From assembly GCF_000715075.1 (NCBI RefSeq), contig NC_134088.1, positions 1,612,001 to 1,676,000 on the forward strand: 64,000 nt of DNA. The letters run 5' to 3'. Shown here piece after piece: positions 49,370 through 59,843 of the stretch (positions within the stretch are counted from its first letter, which is position 1; every line of letters begins with the position of its first letter). Below the pieces are notes generated by a model, which was given only the letters and a program-made list of their open reading frames with translations, had not been told where the DNA came from and searched no databases. This DNA comes from Nicotiana tabacum (Eukaryota; Streptophyta; Magnoliopsida; Solanales; Solanaceae). A program made the translations under genes and the position numbers.

Positions 49370-50372
49370 TTGAATCCCTCTAGGTGAAAAAGGTTCTACC
49401 TGAGTTAAACTGTATTAAACAACCTGAGCGAAGATTACTTCTACCCAGAACTATGAGCGGGATCCCTCTAGGCGAAACGATTCTACCTGAGTTAAACTGC
49501 ATAAAACAACCTGAGCGAAGAGTACTTCTACCTGGAACTATGAGCTGGATCCCCCTAGGCGAAATGGTTCTACCTGAGTTAAGATATGTAAAATACCCTG
49601 AGCAAAGAATACTTCTACGCGAAAATATGAGCTGGATCCCCCTAGGTGAAACGGTTCTGCCTGAGTTAAGCTACGTAAAACAACCTGAGCGAAGAGTACT
49701 TCTACTTGGAACTATGAGTTGGATCCCCCTAGGTGAAACGGTTCTACTGAGTTAAGCTACGTAAAACACCCTGAGCGAAGAGTACTTCTACCCGGAAATA
49801 TGAGCCGGATTCCCCTAGGCGAAAGGATTCTACCTGAGTTAAGCTACATAAAACACCTTGAGCGAAGAGTACTTCTACTCGGAAATATAAGCTGGATACC
49901 CCTAGGCAAAAGGATTCTACCTGAGTTAATCTACGTAAAACACCCTCAGCGAAGAGTACTTCTACCCGGAACTATGAGTTGGATCCCCCTAGGTGAAAAG
50001 GATTCTACCTGAGTTAAGCTACGTAAAATACCCTGAGCGAAGAGTACTTCTACCCGGAAATATGAGCTGGATCCCCCTAGGTGAAACGGTTCTGTCTGAG
50101 TTAAGCTACATAAAATACCCTGAGTGAAGAGTACTTCTACCCGGAAATATGAGTTGGATCCCCCTTGGCGAAAGGATTCTACCTGAGTTAAGTTGCGTAA
50201 AACACCCTAAGCGAAGAGTACTTCTACTCGGAACTATGAGCTGGATCTCCCTAGGTGAAACGATTCTACCTGAGTTAAGCTATGTAAAACACCCTGAGCG
50301 AAGAGTACTTCTACCCGGAACTATGAGCTGGATCTCCCTAGGCGAAAGGATTCTACCTGAGTTAATCTACGT
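49370..50372 (+). repeat. 87-bp tandem array in 3' untranslated region
   Basis: About 11.5 units. The spacing of AAGAGTACTTCTAC-type landmarks is 87 bp throughout, with one 86 and one 88. The unit also carries GAGCTGGATCCCCCTAGG, GATTCTACCTGAGTTAAG and CGTAAAACACCCTGAGCG. Because 87 is divisible by three the plus strand stays open over several units, giving a 29-residue repeated peptide, but it has no start context and breaks at the two indels. Not regarded as coding. Confidence 0.95.
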
Positions 50373-51309
50373 AACTGGAAGGTGTGAACAATAGTGATGC
50401 ATGCTGAAAATAAAAGAAAATGGAGATTTTAAGGAGCTTACGTTTGGTGACATTCGTTCTTTTAGAATCGCCATTCTGCACTGCTTTGTTCCTGCTTCAA
50501 ACAAAGAAAAATTCGTGAGTTTAAAGTGGTGGATGGTTTGTGGCCTTGATCCCTTGATACCTTGAGAGGTTTGATTCACGGCCACTGCTGTCAAAGAACC
50601 GATTCTGTCAGCGTGGTACCGAGATGTCCGGCTACTTTGTATCATTTTTTGGAAACCTTGGCTTTCCAATGTTGCCCCCAACTGTTTCATACCCAGATGT
50701 CCATGGTACCGCTACCCTTGTCTCTAAGGCAAGACTATTTTTCTTTAGAATCAAACTCAGTTGTCTTGCACCCAGTATCAGTTTGTGTCCGTAGTGCTTA
50801 TCAACTTTTCTCATGAAGCAGGTCTTGCTTAGGCGACCTTTTCAGTTTCTTTGAGATACTTTGTTTGCCTTATCAAATGAGATCACGGATGGATTCGTGC
50901 CTTCGTCAATGCCACATATGCGCCAAATTGTGCTTGATATTACGGGGAAACTGTAGCCAGTTTTGCAACCCTTTCTTTGCTTCAATTTTGATGCAGGATA
51001 TAGGCCGAAAGGGACTCAAAGAAAAGTTATGTGTAAATACAGAATAATAATTGGAAGCGAAAAAGAATTGTGCTTAAACAAAAGGTGTCCCTTTCGGGAA
51101 AAGGAATAGGGAGACTTATCTGGAGGTATGTGTCAACTTTAATGAGTCATGACATGCATTTTGGACTAGACGCCTGATCCGTCCGAGCTATCTAATTCTC
51201 AAAATCTGCCGCAAACGTTCATCTTGAAATTGTCTTGGTTGTGCTCATGCCGGAGAATCGAAAGACCCTCATTCGGCTAGTAGCGCCCTTTGCAGGTTTT
51301 TGCTAACTA

Positions 51310-51515
51310 ACCTCTCTCATTTCTCTACTACCGTCGCCTTATGGTGCCCATCTGGGCTTTTACCAATAAGACTCTCTCATTTCTCTGCTCACTGGTGCCT
51401 TATAGTGCCCGTACGGGTTTTCACTAATAAGACTCTCTCATTTCTCTGCTCACTATCGCCTTATAGTGCCCGTACGGGTTTTCACTAATAAGACTCTCTC
51501 ATTTCTTTTTTTCTT
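51310..51515 (+). repeat. 61-bp tandem array
   Basis: About 3.4 units, each with AAGACTCTCTCATTTCTCTG, GCCTTATAGTGCCCGTACGG and GTTTTCACTAAT. The start positions of GACTCTCTC (51370, 51431, 51492) are 61 bp apart. Confidence 0.92.
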
Positions 51516-51778
51516 TTCTCTTTGTTTCTTTTTCTTTTGATTAAGATACTGCATAAGGGAGGTTACCCAACGCCTTTGGCATGGGGACTTCAAACATTCT
51601 CAAAAAAACATCGATCAGAAGTTCTTGAAAGGTAAAAAGGCGAAATGAACCTTGAACTGAATTACAACTTTTGGAACCATTTTTACAGAAAAACCGTGAG
51701 ATAAAACAAACTTCTGCCCCAGTTTTGGAGTATTAGGAATATGGATTTTTTGTTCTAATGGGACCGAACCCAGGGTAA

Positions 51779-51820
51779 GGCTGCCTACGTATCCTTTCGG
51801 AATTAGGTCGGACGTAGTTC
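51779..51820 (-). other. Stem-loop module, copy 2
   Basis: Coding strand: GAACTACGTCCGACCTAATT, then TCC-GAAA-GGA, then TACGTAGGCAGCC. Outer stem CTACGT/ACGTAG. The inner stem is only 3 bp but is closed by a GAAA tetraloop. It lies about 200 bases after the integrase stop. Confidence 0.75.
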
Positions 51821-52014
51821 AATGACTCAGAGATTTGTTATTTGGCTTTTTTTACAAGTACACAGGTTCAAAAAAGTGAGAAACAAGGAAGACAAATTCG
51901 GCTTAAAAGGATTAATAGAAGGGATTACACCTATTTGGAATAACGAGCAAATGATAGCCTTCGTCACTTCAATTTGAGAAAATCAATGCGTGAAAATTCT
52001 ACAGTGGGTATATA

Positions 52015-52863
52015 TCAGACATAATATCTTTTGACTGCATCTGCATTAATAGTCATGTCTGGTACCCATCCTTCTTCATCTACCAAGTGCAAGGCCCCTT
52101 TTGGTAACACTTTCTTGATGATGTAGGGTCCTTGCCAGTTCGAGGCGAACTTTCCTTTAACTTCTACCTGATGTGGAAGGATGCTTTTCAAAACCAGCTG
52201 GCCTACCTCAAACTGCCTTGGGAGCACTTTTTTATTGTAAGTGCATGCCATTCTTTGCTGGTATAACTGGCCGAAACACACTGCTGCTAGCCGTTTTTCA
52301 TCGATCAACATCAGTTGTTCTAATCGGGTCTTGACCCACTTAGTGTCTTCAATCTCTGATTCCACAATAATGCAGAGAGAGGGAATTTTGACTTCAGCGG
52401 GTATTACATCTTCAATTCCATATACAAGCAGATACAGAGTTGCACCAATAGACGTGCGAACAGTCGTACGGTATCCCAAAAGAGCAAAAGGAAACTTTTC
52501 ATGCCATTGCCTGGAACCTTGGATCATCTTCCTAAGAATCTTCTTGATGTTCTTGTTTGCCGCTTCAACTGCTCCATTGGCTTTTGGCCGGTAAGAGGTA
52601 GAATGACGATGAATGATTTTAAATTGTTCGCATACCTCCTTTATCAAATGACTATTTAGATTGGCTGCATTGTCAGTGATAATGGTCTTTGGGATACCAA
52701 AACGACAGATGATGTTGGAATGAACAAAGTCTACCACTGCTTTCTTGGTGACTGCTTTGAAAGTGACGACCTTCACCCACTTGGTGAAGTAATCAATTAC
52801 AGAATCTATGCCCATTTGAAGCCTTTGGCTCGATCGGTCCAATGACATCCATTCCCCAAGCAA
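52015..52863 (-). pseudogene. Integrase of Tat/Ogre-like element
   Basis: The catalytic core shows the first Asp in IDYFTKWV, the second in ITDNAANLNSHL and the Glu in KANGAVEAANKNIKK, so the DD(E) triad is present. LPFALLGYRTT-like (FPFALLGYRTTVRTS) and the C-terminal SH3-like region (VLPRQFEVGQLVLKS ... KGKFASNWQGPYII) follow. It ends at a natural stop. It has no chromodomain, as expected for Tat. The frame does not join the upstream block: a small deletion just after GHRF (about 52795-52815) shifts it. The apparent first residues before IDYFTKW are out-of-frame sequence. Confidence 0.92.
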
Positions 52864-54175
52864 CGAAAGGCCAAGGAGAGGACATGGGATGCAACTCCGA
52901 AAGAGGCGAATGAATCAGGTCACCATGAATCTGGCATTGGTGACGCTTGCGAACAAATCTGAAGCAATCTCTCTCCATAGTAAGCCAATAATATCCTGCC
53001 CACAGAATCTTCTTCGCCAAAACATATCCATTCATGTGAGGCTCGCATACCCCCGAATGCACTTCACTCATGATCTGCTCTGCTTCTGTAGCATCTATGC
53101 ATCTCAACAAGTTTAAATCTGGGGTCCTCTTGTACAGAATTTCCCCATTCTGGAAGAAACCACTGGCGAGCCGCCTTATAGTTCTTTTTTGATCTCCTTT
53201 AGCATGCTCTGGATATTTTCTTATTTTTAGGAATCGTTTTATGTTATGATACCATGGTTCACCATCTGGTTCTGTCTCAATTATATTGCAGTAACCGTGT
53301 TGATTTCGAACTTGGATTTCTAGTAGATCAATATGAGTGTTGCCTGGATAAGGGAGCATCGAGGCTAAAGTAGCCAAGGCATCGGCTAGCTCATTGTGAA
53401 ACCTGGGAACGTACCTGAACTCGATGGATTTGAATCTTTTGCTCAAGTTTTGCACACATTGTCTGTACGGAATAAGCTTGATGTCCCGAGTCTCCCATTT
53501 GCCTTGGGCTTGCCGGATAAGCAAGTTAGAATCTCCCATAACCAATAGTTCATGCACATCCAGATTGATGGCCATTTTCAAACCCATGATACAAGCTTCG
53601 TATTCTGCCGTATTATTGGTACAGAAGAACCGAAGTCGGGGCATTGCAGGGTAATGATGTCCAATAAGTGAGATGAGGATTGCCCCGATCCCAACTCCTT
53701 TGATATTGACAGCCCCATCAAAATACATTTTCCATATAGGGTGATCGTTTGGAACCACTTCCTCTATTGAGTTAACCTCTTCGTCTGGGAAGTATGTGCT
53801 AAGTGGCATGTACTCATCATCAACTAGATTCTCTGCCAAATGATCTGCCAAAGCATGTGCTTTCATCGCGGTGCGAGTGACATAGACGATGTCGAACTGT
53901 ATGAGCAGGATTTGCCATTTTGCGAGCCTGTCAGTGGGTATTGGCTTTTGGAATATATACTTCAAAGGATCCATTCTATATATGAGGTAAGTAGTGTAGG
54001 CCAAAAGATAATGTCTCAGCTTCTGAGCGACCCAAGTCAAGGAACAACATGTCCTTTCTAGAAGGGTGTGCTTAACCTCATAACTGGTGAACTTCTTGCT
54101 CAAATAATAGATTGCCTATTCCTTTTTGCTTGTTGCATCATGTTGCCCCAGAATGCATCCAAAGGAATTATCCAT
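52793..54175 (-). pseudogene. Two RNase H domains and integrase zinc finger (Tat/Ogre-like)
   Basis: The first RNase H (about 53900-54200) reads RPLFLYLSMMDNSFGCILGQ, then a TAG at 54116-54118, then AIYYLSKKFTSYEVKHTLLERTC; family members have Gln at the stop. A second, archaeal-like RNase H follows (about 53350-53760) with its four acidic positions visible: YFDGAVN, NNTAEYEA, MGDSNL and HNELADALATLAS. Then comes the integrase zinc-binding region (HSGVCEPHMNGYVLAKKIL ... CHQCQ-like: KRHQCQIHG). Its first Cys appears replaced (RKRHQC instead of RKCHQC). Two RNase H domains are a known feature of Tat elements. Confidence 0.88.
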
Positions 54176-55453
54176 CATCGATAGATATAAAAACAAAGGT
54201 CTTACCATGTTCAGGTGGGACCAGTATAGGGGGTTTTGACATATAATCTTTGATCCTGTCAAAAGATTTTTGGAAATCGTCCATCCACTTGATAGCAACA
54301 TCCTTTTTTAGCAACTTAAAGATGGGCTCGCACGTGGTTGTGAGCTGAGCAATGAACCTACTGATGTAGTTCAACCTCCCGAGCAAACTCATGACTTCCT
54401 TTTTGTTCTTCGGAGGTGGCAGATCTCGAATGGACTTTATCTTAGATGGATCCAATTCGATGTCTCTCCGGCTGACTATAAAACCGAGGAGTTTCCCAGA
54501 TGGAACCCCAAATTCACACTTGGCTGGATTAAGCTTAAGGTCATACCTTCGAAACCGTTCAAAGAACCTTTTCAAATTACACATATGATCAGCCTGTGTC
54601 TTTGATTTTATGATGACATCATCAACATATACTTCAATCTCTTTGTGCATCATGTCATGAGAAATGGTGGTCATGACCCTCATGTAAGTTGCCCCTGCAT
54701 TCTTTAAACCGAATGCCATAGCCTTGTAACAATAAGTACCCCATGGAGTGGTAAAAGCGGTCTTTTCTACATCATCCTCATCCATTAGAATTTGGCGGTA
54801 CCCAGCATAGCAATCCACGAACGATTGTATCTCATGCTTTGCACAATTATCTACAAAAATGTGGATATTTGGTAAAGGAAAATTATCCTTTGGACTTGCT
54901 TTGTTCAGGTCCCTGTAGTCAACACAGACTCTGGTCTTTCCATACTTCTTCGACACAGGCACAACATTCGCCACCCAGGTGGTGTATCGGACAGCTCTGA
55001 CCACATTGGCGTTCAGTTGCTTCATTATTTCCACTTTGATTTTGTCACTCACGTTTGTTTTAAATTTTCGTTGCTTTTGTTGGACTGGTGGAAAATTAGG
55101 ATACGTAGGAAGCTTATGAACCACTAGATCAACACTTAAACCCGGCATATCATCGTAAGACCAAACAAACACATCTTTGTATTCAAATAAAAGTTGAATC
55201 AAGGCATCTCTGGTTTTTTGTTCAGTGTGAATGTTTATCTTCGTTTCTCTGACTTCTTCATGACTTACGATATTAATCGGCTCAGTTTCATTGGGGTTAG
55301 GCTTAGGCTTATTTTCAAATTGTTCCAACTCTCTTTTTATTTCCTCAATAACCTCATCTTCATCATATTCAACCTCTTGATGCATTATTTCGATATTAGA
55401 CAGCTTTTTAAGATTTGGGCGTGAATTTCGCATGCATGTCATGTTATTAAAGC
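54168..55453 (-). pseudogene. Reverse transcriptase of Tat/Ogre-like element
   Basis: Open from 55490 to 54168. The RT has VPVSKKYGKTRVCVDYRDLNKA, FVDCYAGYRQILM, AFGLKNAGATYMR and the catalytic EVYVDDVIIKS, with three Asp residues in place. The connection region has LLGRLNYISRFIAQL. Several conserved residues look changed (KKDGK is KKYGK, MPFGLKNAGA is MAFGLKNAGA, GYHQI is GYRQI). Near 54185 the frame shifts into the first RNase H. The segment before FNNMTCM is probably intron rather than protein. Confidence 0.93.
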
Positions 55454-55661
55454 CTGCATTAACAAAACTGAAATGGAAATAAAATGACAAGAATTAGGAA
55501 AAAGAAAAGATACGAAACTTAATAGGAAACTGAACTGCATTTCATTGAATTCGAAAGGATAGAAGGGTTAACATCAAAACATAACAATCATACTGAGATG
55601 TTTAGATTACAACCCTGAAAGTAACCCAAAATACAAAAAAGAAGTTGCAAAGGCAAATTAC
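55454..55661 (-). other. Candidate intron between protease and RT
   Basis: The protease/G-patch frame runs into TAA immediately at a donor-like CTTG|GTAATTTG. The RT frame opens at TTAATGCAG|GCTTTAATAAC, an acceptor-like site. Removing 208 bp would join the two regions, as in Ogre elements, which splice an intron near this place. As the sequence stands the join is out of frame by one base, so either a small indel has occurred or other sites are used. Confidence 0.5.
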
Positions 55662-56564
55662 CAAGACTCCTTCCTTGTGGGGAGAGGAGTTGCTTCCCAG
55701 TTGGTGAGCAGGTTGTTTGGGTCAATTAGTTGCATATCGGCATGACTAGTGCCTTCACCAACCTGGATCATATTCATTTCAGAAAACATCTGGCTGAGGC
55801 CATGGCAAATTTCATCAATGTTTGCATGCGCCGAGGAATTTTGACCCTCTTGGAGTCGTGGCTTGACAAAAGTGTAGAAAATGTAAGGGATAGGTTGTTG
55901 CAAGACCCATCCATGCTTTTTGCGGTGTTTGGCTTTGTTTTTGTCTACTTGTGTTGGCCTGAAGCCTAAGCCAAAAGTACCCTGGTTACTGAATGGAGAA
56001 ATAGGCTCCGAAATTCCTTGCAATGATGCCCCCAAGCCTTTTCCTGGCTCATAACCTTGTCTCAACATAACTGCAGCCACCATTACAGATGTGGCGGAAA
56101 GACGAGGATGCAGAATGGGCTTTCCTTCCTTAACATGGTCCACATCAACCACTTCAAAAGCCTTATAGACAATGGACTCACACCTTTCCTTGGCCTCAAT
56201 ATAGGGGATTAACGGGTTTTTATAAATGGAAGACTCGTCTTCCCCGTGGACAATAATTTCTTGCCTGTCATGTTCGAATTTGAGCATCTAATGCAAGGTG
56301 GATGGCACAGCTCGGGCCGTATGGACCCATGGCCTTCCAAGAAGAAAATTATAAGAAGTGGCCATGTCCACTACTTGGAAGACAATCTCAAAGTCAACCG
56401 GCCCAATCATTATGGTAAGGTTGATCTCCCCAATGGTATCTCTTGTTGAGCCATCAAAGGCCCGGATGCGAACATTGCTGGGTCAGATTCTATCTATATT
56501 GATCTTCATGCTTTGCAAGGTAGAGAGGGCATACATCTACACTTGAGCCTCCATAAACCATGAC
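55658..56564 (-). pseudogene. Protease and G-patch region (Tat/Ogre-like)
   Basis: The protease active-site loop is read as MVYGGSSVDVCPL, with Tyr where the catalytic Asp is expected in the family. A frameshift near 56530 and a stop follow, then FDGSTRDTIGEINLTI and FLLGRPWVHTARAVPSTLHQ. The open part from 56287 carries a G-patch-like stretch (RQGYEPGKGLGASLQG), a glycine-rich RNA-binding motif known in some retroelement proteases, and ends at NWEATPLPTRKESW. The missing Asp suggests loss of protease function in addition to the frame breaks. Confidence 0.82.
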
Positions 56565-57086
56565 TCACTTTACATAATGCCCATCACATTTGACCATCAA
56601 GTTCAAAGCCTTATTGTGCCCGGATCCCTCCTCGGGAAGTTCATCATCAGTAAAGGAGATTTTGTTCACCTCAAAAAATCTGTTGGCCATCTTCTCTAAC
56701 TGATTCACTGTGGTCTCCTCTAAGATATGTGCCTCGTTCAGGACTTTGATTAGTACACGGGCATGCTCTTTGGAATGTATGAGCAGAGATAGTAGAGAGA
56801 TTTGGGCAAGAGTCTTTCTTAGCTGGTCAATGATTGAGTAATCCTGAACTTTCAGCTTTTTCAAAAACTCTTTCGCCTCTGCTTCAGTGACTGGTTTCTT
56901 TATTGGCAATTGTCCTTCTCTAATTTGCTTGGCCTTTCTCAGCTCTTCTGGAGAGCAACACCTCCCTGATCGAGTCAAACCTCCAGTTTCCCCCACTTCC
57001 TCTATGATTTCCTTGCCTTTGTAGGTCATCACGGTTTTGTTGTAGTTCCAAGGAGTGGTTTTTGTGTTGGTCACAGGGGGTTGCAT
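56565..57086 (-). pseudogene. Gag-protease linker (Tat/Ogre-like)
   Basis: A 173-residue frame with TKTTPWNYNKTVMTYKGKEI, GLTRSGRCCSPEELRKAK and LRKTLAQISLLSLLIHSKEH, sequences that recur in the polyprotein between Gag and the protease in this lineage. It ends in TGA at 56565-56567, directly before the protease active-site loop. No enzymatic domain of its own is seen. Confidence 0.8.
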
Positions 57087-57137
57087 GGCAGGTTTGATTA
57101 TGATCGGCTCTGTTATACCTTTCGTACCTCCCTACTT

Positions 57138-57917
57138 CTACCTTGTGACGGGGTGGCCTCCAAGTACATATAACCTTGGGCTTGGAACACTGTAGTGAAC
57201 TTCCAACCTCGAGATTTTCGGAACAAATAAAGTTGCCTTATTTGAGATCTGGGCGCCTTTCACAATCAATGCCACATCTCGGCTGGGACTTACTTCCAGA
57301 CTTATTCCTTCTTGAATTGCACCCACTGTCATTTCTGCTCGACCGATCGGCTTGTATTCTTGATCTCGGCCAATCATTCCCACAAAATGAACATCATTGT
57401 GTGCTGGCAACGGGTTGCTTGTCACATTAGGAAGGTCCTCGCCATTCGTTACTACAATTAATTTTTCAGAAATGAGCCTCTCTACGGCTCTTTTCAGAGT
57501 CCAATAGTCATCAGTGCTATGCCCTGGGGCACCTGAATGATATTCACATCTAGCATTCGCTTGAAATCCATGTGAATCAGGATGCATATGGTGGGGAGCG
57601 ATGGGTCCAATCACGCCCATTTGCTTCAGTTTATGGAATAGACTAGAGTATGATTCGGCCAATGGAGTGAATTTTTCTGCTGGCCTCTGTTCTCGACCAT
57701 AATCCTACCTGGGACGAGCATTGTAGAGTGCCCGAAAATTTTGTTGCTGAGGTCGGGGGCCCCTTGGAGCTGGTGCTCGTACCTGCTGATTGGGAGGCCG
57801 AGCATATGATTGAGCAATTGAACACTGTATATTGTGGTGGGCCCACAGAGTATTGAGGAATTGGCGGGGGATAATAATGTTGAGGGTAGCTGGATTGCCC
57901 CTGCTAAACTTGCACAT
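57138..57917 (-). pseudogene. Gag C-terminal region with zinc-knuckle-like motif
   Basis: In one frame but split by a TAG at about 57705-57707, where DYGREQRPAEKF resumes. LFHKLKQMGVIGPI and the CEYHSGAPGHSTDDYW motif follow. Tat elements usually have Cys at the final position of this C-H-H-C motif; here it is Tyr, so metal binding may be lost. KRAVERLISEKLI follows, then a Pro/Asn-rich tail to a stop at 57138. Confidence 0.82.
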
Positions 57918-59228
57918 AAGGGTGTGATGCCTCTCTTTGAACTTCCCTAGATACTGAAGTCATCATGGACCCTTCATCTCTCTTCTTCCTATTTGCCAAA
58001 CCCCCCGACCCATTTTGGATAGCTTGGGTGGTGGCTTTGAGAGCAGCTTGACTTACAATTCTGCCAGTCTTGAGGCCATTTTCGACCATTTCCCCTATTT
58101 TGATTGCTTCTGCAAAAGGTCTACCCATCGCGGACATCATGTTCTGAAAGTAATCAGGCTCTTGAGCCTCCAGAAAAACAGTGATCAACTCGTGGTTATC
58201 CATGGGTGGCTTAACTCTAGCCGCTTGCTCCCTCCACTTGATGGCATACTTCCTAAAACTTTCGGTCGGCTTTTTCTTCATATTGGACAAGGAATTACGA
58301 TCCGGCCCAATATCAATGTTGTACTGAAATTGTTTGACGTAGGCCTGGTCCATGTCATCCCAAACATGCCAGTGAGAGATATCTTGGTCAATGAACCATT
58401 TGGAAGCTACCCCCACAAGGCTTTCTCCAAAATAAGCCATCAGCAACTCTTCTTTTCTTCCTGCACCCCTCAACTGGTTGCAGTACCTTTTCAAGTGGGC
58501 GATAGGGTCGTCGTGTCCATCATATTTCTCAAATTTTGGGGTCGTGAACCCTCGTGGCAAATGGATGTGAGGGAATATGCATAGATCACTGAATGAAACA
58601 CTTTTGTGACCATCTAGTCCCTGTATATTCTTTATATTCTGTTCAAGACTTTTCATTTTCCTAGCCATCTCATTTGGCTCAACCGTCGTGGCAACCTTTT
58701 CATTTTCCACTGGTGACTCGTACTGAGGAGTCTGATTGTATGGGGCCGAGACCTCGAAAGCCATATTTGGAGGGTAGTATTGGCCATCATAAACATGAGA
58801 TGGTGGCTCATTATTTGGCCTCATCACAGGAGGTGGTGGCAGGATTGTATATACTGGTGCGCCGGAGGGGTGTTCCTGACTGGTGCGACTGGAGGTTGCA
58901 TGTTAGAGGTACCGGGGGCAGCGTGGAGGCTGTAGTTTGGCACATAACCTGGTGGTAGAATGTGATCGCTCGTTGCATGGAGCGGTGTTTGAGTAGCCTA
59001 GGGTATGGTGGAAGTTCCCTCTGAAGGACCCTGGGGTGGAGGTCGACCGGAAACCCAAGCTTGATATACATCTGACAGTTGCTGTCTCAATTTTCTTATC
59101 TCCTCCGACTCTTGCTCAACTGACTGACCCTGCGGATTGTCACTGACCAACTCGATTTCATCACTGTTATCCATTACCACTGCTCCCTTAGATCTTGTGA
59201 AGTAATGATGTATTGCCAGTTTCACCAC
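57904..59228 (-). pseudogene. Gag N-terminal and capsid region (Tat/Ogre-like)
   Basis: It likely begins at the ATG at 59226-59228 (MVKLAIHHYFTRSKG), with a coiled-coil-like EEIRKLRQQLSDVYQAW. A stop and frameshift lie between 58998 and 58827. The capsid part (57904-58827) reads PHIHLPRGFTTPKFEKYDGH, DDPIAHLKRYCNQLRG, FGESLVGVASKWFIDQD and KPTESFRKYAIKWREQAARV, the retrotransposon gag core. It ends at a stop at 57904 before the C-terminal region. Confidence 0.88.
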
Positions 59229-59495
59229 AAACCAATCACCTTAAGCTTACTAGTAAGAGGTAACAAATATGTTAGGGTTAAGCCTTTTACAGATAGGAAT
59301 CACACGTAGATATGCTATGCTCCTAAATATTACCATCTCTAACATGCTTTTGGAAGGCTTCATGTTTCATTCCGGCTTATCAGCTTGTTGCTAATTGACA
59401 CTGTTATTTCCTTCTCTCTTTTTTCCGTTTTTTTTCTTCGCCTTATTTTGATCCCTTACTTTAGAGTCAAAAAATATTTGATCGAACCTTTTGTG

Positions 59496-59544
59496 GGTTG
59501 CCTACGTATCATGTCGCCGCATGAATCATTTCATTACGTAGTTC
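59496..59544 (-). other. Stem-loop module, copy 3
   Basis: Coding strand: GAACTACGTAATGAAATGAT, then TCATG-CGGCGA-CATGA, then TACGTAGGCAACC. Outer stem CTACGT/ACGTAG, inner stem 5 bp. It sits in the untranslated gap between ORF1 (ends 59844) and gag (starts 59228). Confidence 0.78.
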
Positions 59545-59843
59545 AGGTACATGACCATTTTTTTACAAAACAAACATCTTTTGGTTCATTTTAAACAAAA
59601 ATCTTTTTCATTGATTTTCAATATAATTTTTTTTATACAAGACTCAAAAAGCAAGAGTTACATAAAGATAAACAAGACCAAACCTAGCTTAAACAGACTT
59701 TTTAGGATAAAAGGTAAAACAACAAGACTCAAAACACCAAAAGACTCTTTCAGACTCAAAAACAACAAAAGCATAATGAAAAAGGACTAATAACTAAAAG
59801 AAGACTTTGATCTCTACAGTAGAATCCACCAGAATCACTGTAA

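Larger units (their letters stand above)
48471..52014 (-). other. 3' untranslated region of Tat/Ogre-like element
   Basis: 3.5 kb between integrase and purine tract without recognisable protein. It holds two copies of the stem-loop module, a GTT microsatellite, the 87-bp array and the 61-bp array. Long 3' regions with changing tandem repeats are known for Tat/Ogre elements. Confidence 0.8.

Noticed and set aside
49384..50394. Repeated 29-residue peptide frames on the plus strand
   Set aside because: A by-product of an 87-bp repeat unit in an untranslated region. The frames break at two indels and run opposite to the element's transcription.
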